Positions 55,578 through 62,762 of a stretch of DNA of 64,000 nt are shown here, piece by piece; position 1 is the stretch's first letter, and every line of letters starts with the position of its first letter. Below the pieces are notes generated by a model. That model was not told the DNA's origin and made no database searches. It saw only the letters and a program-made list of their open reading frames with translations. Origin of the DNA: Pontibacter qinzhouensis (GTDB lineage Bacteria > Bacteroidota > Bacteroidia > Cytophagales > Hymenobacteraceae); the NCBI RefSeq assembly GCF_008017455.1, contig NZ_VRTY01000007.1, positions 1-64,000 on the forward strand. Direction: 5' to 3'. The position numbers were made by a program, and so were the translations under genes.

Positions 55578-55612
55578 ACTACTTTGCCAGATGCAAAGCA
55601 GTCTCTATTTTT
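55578..55612 (+). terminator. his attenuator terminator candidate
   Basis: A stem ACTACTTTGC/GCAAAGCAGT with one A-C mismatch closes a 5-nt loop and is followed by CTCTATTTTTG. It lies 47 bp after the leader stop codon and 23 bp before hisG. A competing antiterminator was not resolved. Confidence 0.6.
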
Positions 55613-55635
55613 GTACCTAAACTTCTCTCTAAAAA

Positions 55636-56487
55636 ATGCTCCGAATAGCTATCCAAAAGTCAGGCAGGCTCAGCGACGATTCGCTTAACCTGATCCGTGA
55701 ATGTGGCATCTCTTTTATCAGCAGTTCTTTAAAGTTAAAGACCGAGTCTACTAATTTCCCATTAGAAATTCTTTTCCTCCGCGACGACGACATTCCGGGC
55801 TATGTAGCCGACGGTGTAGCCGATATTGGTATTGTGGGCGAAAATGTGCTGGTAGAAGAAGGCAAGCAGGATCTTACCGTAGAAAAGCTCGGCTTCTCCA
55901 AGTGCCGCCTTTCTTTGGCTGTACCCAAAGCAGATGAGTACAACTCCATTGCTGACCTGGAAGGTAAAAACATTGCCACCTCTTACCCGAACCTGCTGCA
56001 GGATTACCTGACAAAGCACGGCGTAACAGCTCATATTCATACCATTAGCGGCTCCGTAGAAATTGCCCCCAGCATTGGTCTGGCCGAGGCAATCTGCGAC
56101 ATTGTTAGCTCCGGCAGCACACTCATCAGCAATGGCCTACGCGAGGTGGAGCGTGTGTTCAGTTCACAAGCTGTTTTAATTGCCAACGATAACCTGGACG
56201 AGGAGAAAAAGCAGATATTGGAGAAACTCCTGTTCCGGGTGCATGCCGTGCAACGGGCGCAACGGGCTAAGTATATTGTGCTAAACGTGCCAAACGACCA
56301 GGTGGAGTCGGTTAGCCAGTTATTGCCGGGGATTAAAGCACCTACAGTTATGCCATTGGCAGAAGAAGGCTGGAGCTCACTGCATTCGGTTGTGAACGAA
56401 GATGATTTTTGGGAAATTATTGAAAAGCTGAAAGAAGCAGGAGCACAGGGAATATTGGTAGTGCCAATCGAAAAGATGATTGTATGA
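55636..56487 (+). CDS. hisG: ATP phosphoribosyltransferase
   Basis: The 283-residue enzyme catalyses the first step of histidine synthesis, joining ATP and PRPP. It is the long form: a catalytic domain (IAIQKSGRLSDDS, EILFLRDDDIPGYVADGVADIGIVGENV, phosphate loop EIAPSIGLAEAICDIVSSGSTL) plus a C-terminal regulatory domain from about residue 205 that normally binds histidine. It starts 105 bp after the leader peptide and its stop overlaps hisD by 4 bp. Confidence 0.96.
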   Translation: MLRIAIQKSGRLSDDSLNLIRECGISFISSSLKLKTESTNFPLEILFLRDDDIPGYVADGVADIGIVGENVLVEEGKQDLTVEKLGFSKCRLSLAVPKADEYNSIADLEGKNIATSYPNLLQDYLTKHGVTAHIHTISGSVEIAPSIGLAEAICDIVSSGSTLISNGLREVERVFSSQAVLIANDNLDEEKKQILEKLLFRVHAVQRAQRAKYIVLNVPNDQVESVSQLLPGIKAPTVMPLAEEGWSSLHSVVNEDDFWEIIEKLKEAGAQGILVVPIEKMIV

Positions 56488-57776
56488 TGCGTAGAATACT
56501 ATATCCGGCTGAGGCAACCTGGGCCGACCTGATGCAGCGCCCTACCAAAAACCTGGAGGAGCTGGAGCCCGGTATTCGGGAAACGTTTAGGCTGGTGCAG
56601 GAGCAGGGCGATGCCGCTTTGCAGGCACTTGCTCTAAAATTTGATAAAGCCACTATTCAACATTTACTTGTTTCCCCGGAAGAAATAAAGGCAGCTGAAC
56701 AGCAGGTATCAGTTGAGCTAAAGGAGGCTATTTTGCAGGCCTACAGTAACATTCAGTTGTTTCATATGGCGCAGTCCGAACCGGTAAAACAAACCGAAAC
56801 CATGCCGGGAGTTACCTGTTGGCGCAAAAGTGTAGCCATCGAAAAGGTAGGGCTATACATACCTGGTGGCACAGCTCCTTTGTTCTCAACACTGCTCATG
56901 CTGGGAGTGCCAGCCAAAATAGCTGGTTGCCGCGATATAGTACTTTGTACCCCACCGGCAGCAGACGGAACGGTACACGCAGCCATTCTGTATGTTGCTG
57001 CTTTGTTAGGAATTACAAAAATAGTGAAGGCAGGAGGAGCTCAGGCAATAGCCGCCATGGCTTTCGGTACAGAAAGCGTACCGGCTGTCGATAAGATTTT
57101 CGGACCTGGTAACCAGTACGTAACGGTTGCGAAGCAATTGGTAAATAAATACGGTGTTGCCATCGATTTACCAGCTGGTCCTTCGGAAGTGTTGGTGATT
57201 GCCGATGACACTGCCAATCCTGCTTTTGTAGCGGCAGACCTCCTTTCGCAGGCAGAGCATGGCGCCGATTCTCAGGTACTGCTGGTAACTACTTCACCTG
57301 GTTTTCTCGATAAGGTAGAAGGCGAACTTAAATCTCAGCTTGATGTCTTGCCACGTAAAGAGTTGGCAGAAAAAGCATTAAATAATAGTTTAGGTGTGGT
57401 AGTGAACGCTGTGGGAGAAGCGATTGCTTTTTCGAACCAATACGCACCGGAGCACCTGATTTTAGCCATTGCGCAGTTTGAAGATGTGTTGGAGCAGATT
57501 ACCAATGCAGGTTCCGTTTTCTTAGGCAATTACAGCCCCGAATCAGCCGGCGATTATGCCTCCGGCACCAACCACACTTTACCAACCAACGGTTATGCCC
57601 GCGCCTATAGCGGAGTTTCGCTCGATAGTTTCGTCAAGAAAATCACTTTTCAATACATAACTCCGGCCGGTTTGCAGAACATTGGTCCGACCATAGAGAC
57701 CATGGCTGCTGCAGAAGGCCTGGAAGCTCATAAAAACGCAGTAAGCATCAGATTAAAGGAGGTGGCAAATGTTTAA
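56484..57776 (+). CDS. hisD: Histidinol dehydrogenase
   Basis: The 430-residue zinc enzyme oxidises L-histidinol to L-histidine with two NAD+. Signature segments are [25 protein letters not shown], the family pattern [27 protein letters not shown] with its zinc-site residues, and APEHLIL. It overlaps hisG by 4 bp and hisC by 8 bp, giving a tight operon. Length is normal. Confidence 0.97.
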   Translation: MMRRILYPAEATWADLMQRPTKNLEELEPGIRETFRLVQEQGDAALQALALKFDKATIQHLLVSPEEIKAAEQQVSVELKEAILQAYSNIQLFHMAQSEPVKQTETMPGVTCWRKSVAIEKVGLYIPGGTAPLFSTLLMLGVPAKIAGCRDIVLCTPPAADGTVHAAILYVAALLGITKIVKAGGAQAIAAMAFGTESVPAVDKIFGPGNQYVTVAKQLVNKYGVAIDLPAGPSEVLVIADDTANPAFVAADLLSQAEHGADSQVLLVTTSPGFLDKVEGELKSQLDVLPRKELAEKALNNSLGVVVNAVGEAIAFSNQYAPEHLILAIAQFEDVLEQITNAGSVFLGNYSPESAGDYASGTNHTLPTNGYARAYSGVSLDSFVKKITFQYITPAGLQNIGPTIETMAAAEGLEAHKNAVSIRLKEVANV

Positions 57777-58818
57777 TTTAAACGCACTGGTTCGGCCGAA
57801 TGTGCTTAAAATGAAGCCGTACTCATCGGCACGCGACGAATTTAAAGGTGCCGCCAGCATTTTTATAGATGCCAACGAGAACAATATTGGCAGTTTAGCC
57901 GGTAACAACTATAACCGCTACCCAGACCCACACCAGAAAAAGCTGAAGCAGAAAATAGCTGCCATAAAAGGTGTGCGACCAAGCCAGATTTTTTTAGGCA
58001 ACGGAAGCGATGAAGCCATCGACCTGCTGTTCCGGATGCTTTGCCAGCCGGGCCGGGATGTTATGCTGCACCTGCCACCGACTTATGGGATGTATGAGGT
58101 GTCTGCCAACCTGAATGATGTGCAACTGGATGCGGTGCAACTCACAGCAGATTTTCAGGTGCCGGTAGAGGAGGTGCTTAACCAGGTAAAGCCAAACACA
58201 AAGCTCATCTTTATCTGCTCCCCCAACAACCCGACTGCTAACCTCATAAACCCTGAATGCATTGAAGCGCTTTTGCGAGGGTTTAATGGTGTGGTAGTAG
58301 TAGATGAAGCCTATATTGATTTCTGCGACAGCCCAAGCTGGACGACGCGGCTTGATGAATTTCCGAATTTGCTGGTACTGCAGACCTTCTCAAAAGCCTG
58401 GGGCATGGCTGGTCTTCGCCTTGGCCTTGCCTTCGCATCGGAAGAACTGATTCAGCTTTTGGATAAAATCAAGCCACCCTACAACATCAACGAAGCCACT
58501 CAGGAACTGGCGCTGCAGGCACTCGAAAAGTCGGAGGACCTTCGCTATATGATTGAGGAAATTGTGCAGGAACGGGAGTTGCTGGCTCATGCGTTGCCAC
58601 GGCTATCGTCGGTGCTGCACGTGTACCCATCCGATGCCAACTTTTTACTGGTTAAAGTAACAGATGCAAACGGCATGTATAATTACCTGGTAGAGAATGG
58701 TATTGTTGTGCGAAATCGCTCCAGCTTACCCGGCTGCGAAGGCTGTCTCCGTATCTCAGTAGGTACTCTGGAAGAGAACCAGAAACTGCTGCAGGTAATG
58801 GCTTCTTTTAGATTATAG
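57769..58818 (+). CDS. hisC: Histidinol-phosphate aminotransferase
   Basis: The 349-residue fold-type I PLP enzyme transfers the amino group in histidine synthesis. The N-terminal NENNIGS-like region, the segment LGNGSDEAIDLLFRML, ICSPNNPTANL with the conserved Asn, VVDEAYIDF and the PLP lysine in QTFSKAWGMAGLRLG are all present. A 134-bp gap with heptamer arrays separates it from hisB. Confidence 0.96.
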   Translation: MFNLNALVRPNVLKMKPYSSARDEFKGAASIFIDANENNIGSLAGNNYNRYPDPHQKKLKQKIAAIKGVRPSQIFLGNGSDEAIDLLFRMLCQPGRDVMLHLPPTYGMYEVSANLNDVQLDAVQLTADFQVPVEEVLNQVKPNTKLIFICSPNNPTANLINPECIEALLRGFNGVVVVDEAYIDFCDSPSWTTRLDEFPNLLVLQTFSKAWGMAGLRLGLAFASEELIQLLDKIKPPYNINEATQELALQALEKSEDLRYMIEEIVQERELLAHALPRLSSVLHVYPSDANFLLVKVTDANGMYNYLVENGIVVRNRSSLPGCEGCLRISVGTLEENQKLLQVMASFRL

Positions 58819-58914
58819 ATGTTAATTATAGAAACTAGCTAGTAGATATATAGACTGTAGATGTGAGATGATTGTTGTTAGAAAAATGCCAGGAACAAAG
58901 GAAGCCCTGCAAAA

Positions 58915-58949
58915 ATCTAACATCTAAAATCTAGCATCTAAAATCTCAA
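58915..58949. repeat. Heptamer array upstream of hisB
   Basis: Units read ATCTAAC, ATCTAAA, ATCTAGC, ATCTAAA and ATCTCAA, ending 4 bp before the hisB start. The left part of the same gap (58819-58870) has TAGAT-type units, the opposite strand sense, so the two halves could pair. Confidence 0.65.
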
Positions 58950-58952
58950 AAA

Positions 58953-60047
58953 ATGAAAAAAGCACTTTTTATAGATCGGGATGGGACCATTCTGGTAGAG
59001 CCAAAAACCGATTTTCAGGTAGATTCTTTTGAGAAATTTGCCTTTGTTCCGAAGGCGATTTATAACCTCGTGAAAATTTACCAGGAACTTGATTATGAGT
59101 TTGTGATGGTAACCAACCAGGACGGACTTGGTACAGATTCTTACCCGGAAGATACCTTTTGGCCCTACCAGAACAAAATGATGGAAATCTTGGAAAGCGA
59201 GGGCATCCGGTTTTCTGAAGTTTTAATTGACCGGAGTTTTGAGCACGAAGGTCTTGAGACACGGAAACCAGGCATTGGCATGATGAAGCGTTACCTGGAA
59301 GGAGAATATGACCTGGAGAACTCTTACGTTATTGGTGACCGGCTAACAGATGTAAAGCTGGCAAAGAACCTGGGTACAAAAGCCATTTTTATTGGCGAAG
59401 AAGCACAGGCTGCTGCTAACTTCAGCACCAACTCCTGGGATGAAATTTATCAGTACCTGAAGCTGCCGGAGCGTAAAGCCAGCATCAGACGCCAAACTTC
59501 CGAAACCGATATTTCTATAGATCTGAACCTCGATGGAACAGGTAAAATGGATATCAGAACCGGACTTGGCTTTTTTGACCATATGCTGGAGCAACTGGCA
59601 AAACATGGCAAGGTCGATCTGGGTGTAAAAGTAAACGGTGACCTGCACATAGACGAGCATCACACCATAGAAGACACAGGACTAGCCTTAGGAGAAGCCT
59701 TTTTGCAAGCACTCGGTGACAAAAAAGGCATTAACCGGTATGGTTTCCTGCTACCCATGGACGATGTGCTGGCACAGGTAGCCATAGATTTCGGCGGTCG
59801 CCCCTGGATTATGTGGGATGCCGATTTTAAGCGTGAAATGGTAGGCGATATGCCCACCGAGATGTTCTTCCACTTCTTCAAATCATTCAGCGACACCTCC
59901 AAGTCTAACCTGAATATTAAAGCGGAAGGGCAGAACGAGCACCATAAGATAGAGGCCATTTACAAAGCCTTTGCCAAAGCCATAAAAATGGCAGTGCAGC
60001 GTAACCCGCAGGATAACACCATACCCAGTACCAAAGGTACACTGTAA
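58953..60047 (+). CDS. hisB: Bifunctional histidinol-phosphatase/imidazoleglycerol-phosphate dehydratase
   Basis: The 364-residue fusion carries a HAD phosphatase domain (about residues 1-165) with FIDRDGT (Asp8, Asp10), VTNQDG and [10 protein letters not shown], then the dehydratase domain with [29 protein letters not shown] and a second metal motif [16 protein letters not shown]. It performs two steps of histidine synthesis, as in enterobacteria. Its operon ends in a 21-bp hairpin; hisH, hisA, hisF and hisIE are not in the window. Confidence 0.96.
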   Translation: MKKALFIDRDGTILVEPKTDFQVDSFEKFAFVPKAIYNLVKIYQELDYEFVMVTNQDGLGTDSYPEDTFWPYQNKMMEILESEGIRFSEVLIDRSFEHEGLETRKPGIGMMKRYLEGEYDLENSYVIGDRLTDVKLAKNLGTKAIFIGEEAQAAANFSTNSWDEIYQYLKLPERKASIRRQTSETDISIDLNLDGTGKMDIRTGLGFFDHMLEQLAKHGKVDLGVKVNGDLHIDEHHTIEDTGLALGEAFLQALGDKKGINRYGFLLPMDDVLAQVAIDFGGRPWIMWDADFKREMVGDMPTEMFFHFFKSFSDTSKSNLNIKAEGQNEHHKIEAIYKAFAKAIKMAVQRNPQDNTIPSTKGTL

Positions 60048-60076
60048 TCTTTAGAAGCTTCGCCAAATTCAAAATT

Positions 60077-60121
60077 CCACAAAAGAGGGTGATCCTGTTG
60101 CAGGATCACCCTCTTTTGTGG
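60077..60121. terminator. his operon terminator
   Basis: A 21-bp perfect stem (CCACAAAAGAGGGTG with its partner) closes a 3-nt loop. Both sides have A/T runs, so it may act in both directions between hisB and the convergent 60208 gene. Confidence 0.92.
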
Positions 60122-60136
60122 AGGCTTAAGCTTAAT

Positions 60137-60193
60137 ACCCTTGAATCAAAATTTCAGAAAAACCTTTGGAAGGCCAAAACCATTGGAATAATT
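60137..60193 (+). repeat. 57-bp dispersed repeat, copy 20
   Basis: It reads ACCCTTGA, CCTTTGGAAGGCC and ACCATTGGAATAATT. It is in sense 89 bp after hisB, beyond its terminator. Confidence 0.92.
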
Positions 60194-60207
60194 CGGGGTG
60201 GAAGGCT

Positions 60208-60606
60208 CTATACTGAACGCAGCCAGTCTTGGGCTGAATCAATATTATCAAACGTCCGGATGGGGTTAAGGTCGTCAGTATTTTTGAGGGCTTTATCGGC
60301 AGAGAGCCTGCTGAAGGCGCTGGAAGAGTATACCCAGGCAAAATTTAACATACCGGCAGCGACCATGCGTGGAAACCATTCCTGACCTACCCACTTAGAG
60401 GCACCCGACCAAATTCCCTCCACATTGGTATTGTCGTTCAGGATTTTGTTGCACCCCTTCTCTTGCATGAAAAATAATATTTTTTCACAGCCGGCAGTTA
60501 CAGTTTCATAATTCACGAAGCCACGCCAATTCACATAAATCCAGTCGTCGGCTTCGTTATATTCTATCGCAATGTAGGATTCTCTAAAAAGTAATTCGTT
60601 TCTCAT
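60208..60606 (-). CDS. STAS-like hypothetical protein
   Basis: The 132-residue soluble protein has alternating strands and helices resembling the SpoIIAA/STAS-like fold: IAIEYNEADDWIYVNWRGFVNYETVTAGCEKIL at residues 12-44 and KILNDNTNVEGIW near residue 54. Similar proteins in Cytophagales are uncharacterised. It faces hisB convergently. The assignment is by fold pattern, not by a distinct motif. Confidence 0.6.
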   Translation of the reverse strand: MRNELLFRESYIAIEYNEADDWIYVNWRGFVNYETVTAGCEKILFFMQEKGCNKILNDNTNVEGIWSGASKWVGQEWFPRMVAAGMLNFAWVYSSSAFSRLSADKALKNTDDLNPIRTFDNIDSAQDWLRSV

Positions 60607-60888
60607 CAGCTATTACTGAGCTTTCATTAAACACGATGATTGTAAAAGTAAGAACACTATCGTTAAAAAAACAGGAAAAACACTATTTTTAAAAGAACGT
60701 GAACTTAAATGCCTGCCTGTTGTTGCTGTTAGCATTGGCTAAGTTTCTTATTTGTTTTCTCCCGGATCTCATTTAAAAGCCAACAAAACAGATGTTTAAT
60801 TTAAGAGCTTGCTGGTTTTCGGGCTCCTGACCATCCGGTTAATTAATTTTCTTTTTCGGTAGCCAGAATTTAATTATATTCAATCCCG

Positions 60889-62397
60889 ATGAAAAAACAC
60901 CTTGCACCCTTTCCTCTTTTGTTGCTGTTCCTGCTTACGTTCTGTTGCCCTTACCGTGTTTCGGCTACTGTTGCCTGTGCAGCCCCTGACTCACTAATGG
61001 CCGAAGCTAAAGGAAGCAGGTATCGGGAGGCAGTGCAAAAGCTGTCGGGAGCCATCAAATTTAAAACCATCTCCGATACTGAAGATAAGAACACCTTTGC
61101 AGATGAATTTATTGCCTTACACGATTATCTGGAGAATGCTTTTAAGGAACTACATAGCAGGCTTACCCGTGAGATTATAAATAAACAAAGTCTGCTCTAT
61201 ACCTGGCCAGGAACAGATCCGGAGCTGAAGCCGGTATTGCTCAGCGCGCACATCGATGTGGTGCCGGTTGAGGCTGTTTCGATGGATGAATGGGAACAGG
61301 AGGCTTTTTCAGGAATTATAACTAATGGGCACATCTGGGGGCGGGGCGCACTCGACGATAAATACCGCGTGATTGCCATTATGGAGGCAGTGGAGCAACT
61401 ATTGCTGAACGGTTACATGCCAGAGCGCACTATTTTGCTGGCGTTCGGGCACGACGAGGAAATTGGTGGTAACGAGGGAGCAGGGGCCATAAGTGAACTG
61501 CTGCAGGAGCGATATCAGCAACTGGAGGCGGTGTTCGACGAAGGACTTGCCGTAACCAAAGGTATATTTCCGGGAATAGAAGAGCCGATCGCTTTTATCG
61601 GAACAGCCTCTAAAGGCAGCGCTAATTTCAGGCTAACGGTGAAAGGCGATGGAGGTCATTCTTCAATTCCTCCAAATGAAACTCCTATTTCCATTTTGAG
61701 CCAGGCAATCGTTAACATCAACAACAACCCCTTTAAAGCTCATATTACGCCATCTACCAAAGAGACCCTCGAAATACTGAGCAACAGGCTGGGAGGCAAA
61801 AGCAAGTTTGCTATGCAACACTTCGGCTTGTTTAAAGGCACCATTAAAAAACAGCTTTCTAAAAACATGGCCACCGATGCCCTGATCCGCACCAAGGCAT
61901 CGCCCACCATTATTCAGGCCGGCGAAAAGGAGAATGTGCTGCCACGGGTGGCGCAGGCCATTGTAAATGTACGCTTGCTGACTGGTGAAACAGAAGAAAG
62001 TGCCAGAGCGCATCTTGTAAAAGCCATCAGCGATGAAAGGGTAGAGGTGGCGGGCTATGGCACGTATTCACCTCCATCTGCGGTAGCAAAAACCGACACG
62101 TGGGTGTACCAGGCACTGAAGAATACCATTGAGACCTTGTTTCCTGAAGCGCTGGTGGTGCCGGCTCTTTTTCCGGGAGGCACCGACGCCCGCCACTATG
62201 CCAGCCTCACCGATAATATTTTCAGGTTTGCCCCGCAACTCGTAACGCCCGATGATGCCACCCGTGTTCACAATGTAAACGAACGCATTGCGCTAAGCGT
62301 GTTTGATGGCTGTATCGATTTTTACAACCTCCTGATCCGGCAGGTGGCTGACCAGGAAGAGTATTTTGTACAGATAGTAAACCCAGGGAATTTTTAA
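60889..62397 (+). CDS. M20-family metallopeptidase, carboxypeptidase S-like
   Basis: The 502-residue protein has an N-terminal signal peptide and the M20 metal-binding core: LSAHIDVVPVE, GRGALDDK, GHDEEIGGNEGA, a glutamate in FDEGLAV and a later histidine in the GTDARHY segment. The lid domain GDGGHSSIPP is intact. It is closest to carboxypeptidase S/PM20D1-like enzymes, which hydrolyse or synthesise N-acyl amino acids. It is secreted or periplasmic, with repeat copy 21 directly after the stop. Confidence 0.92.
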   Translation: MKKHLAPFPLLLLFLLTFCCPYRVSATVACAAPDSLMAEAKGSRYREAVQKLSGAIKFKTISDTEDKNTFADEFIALHDYLENAFKELHSRLTREIINKQSLLYTWPGTDPELKPVLLSAHIDVVPVEAVSMDEWEQEAFSGIITNGHIWGRGALDDKYRVIAIMEAVEQLLLNGYMPERTILLAFGHDEEIGGNEGAGAISELLQERYQQLEAVFDEGLAVTKGIFPGIEEPIAFIGTASKGSANFRLTVKGDGGHSSIPPNETPISILSQAIVNINNNPFKAHITPSTKETLEILSNRLGGKSKFAMQHFGLFKGTIKKQLSKNMATDALIRTKASPTIIQAGEKENVLPRVAQAIVNVRLLTGETEESARAHLVKAISDERVEVAGYGTYSPPSAVAKTDTWVYQALKNTIETLFPEALVVPALFPGGTDARHYASLTDNIFRFAPQLVTPDDATRVHNVNERIALSVFDGCIDFYNLLIRQVADQEEYFVQIVNPGNF

Positions 62398-62406
62398 AGG
62401 CTGGCT

Positions 62407-62463
62407 ACCCTTGACTAAAATTGGAGCAAAATGCGTTGGAAGGGTATTTTCATTTGAATAATT
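62407..62463 (+). repeat. 57-bp dispersed repeat, copy 21
   Basis: It reads ACCCTTGA, GCGTTGGAAGGG and TTTCATTTGAATAATT, in sense 9 bp after the M20 peptidase gene. Confidence 0.92.
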
Positions 62464-62534
62464 ACTAACAATTATTGGTTTGATTAGCTAATTAAACATC
62501 AAATTAGATTATTTTTAATAATTGTTTAAAAAAG

Positions 62535-62567
62535 TTTTGCAAGTATAGTTGCAGACGTATACATTTG
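62535..62567 (+). promoter_or_regulatory. trp operon promoter
   Basis: TTTTG at 62535-62539 is followed after exactly 20 nt by TACATTTG at 62560-62567, a full match to the Bacteroidota -33/-7 consensus. The start point should be near 62574, about 26 nt before the leader ATG. Confidence 0.75.
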
Positions 62568-62599
62568 CTTTCAATTAGTTTAGCCCATAGAACAAAGGC

Positions 62600-62686
62600 A
62601 TGATGAATCAGAATCTTCATACAGCATGGTGGTGGCACGTTGGTAAAAACATCGTGGACAGCCCTGCTATGAATCCTATAAAATAA
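62600..62686 (+). CDS. trpL: Tryptophan operon leader peptide
   Basis: The 28-residue peptide begins with two Met and has three consecutive Trp at codons 10-12 (62627-62635). It lies between a consensus promoter and a terminator, just before trpE. Stalling at the Trp triplet when charged Trp-tRNA is low should favour an antiterminating structure. Bases 62665-62695 form a small hairpin around the stop codon (TGCTA with TAGCA plus AATC with GATT). The second Met could be the actual start. Confidence 0.92.
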   Translation: MMNQNLHTAWWWHVGKNIVDSPAMNPIK

Positions 62687-62709
62687 GATTTAGCATAACC
62701 AAAGGTATT

Positions 62710-62750
62710 AAAGGCCTGCTGTTCACACGAATAGCAGGCCTTTTCTTTTC
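62710..62750 (+). terminator. trp attenuator terminator
   Basis: An 11-bp perfect stem AAAGGCCTGCT/AGCAGGCCTTT closes a 12-nt loop and is followed by a T-rich run. Leader bases 62661-62668 (GCCCTGCT) can pair with its 3' arm with one mismatch, and would be covered by a ribosome at the leader stop, offering a switch. Confidence 0.92.
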
Positions 62751-62762
62751 TACTAAGCACAC

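Noticed and set aside
516..62463. The 57-bp repeats as a CRISPR array
   Set aside because: Copies are scattered at kilobase distances in both orientations, with genes between them, and no cas gene is present.
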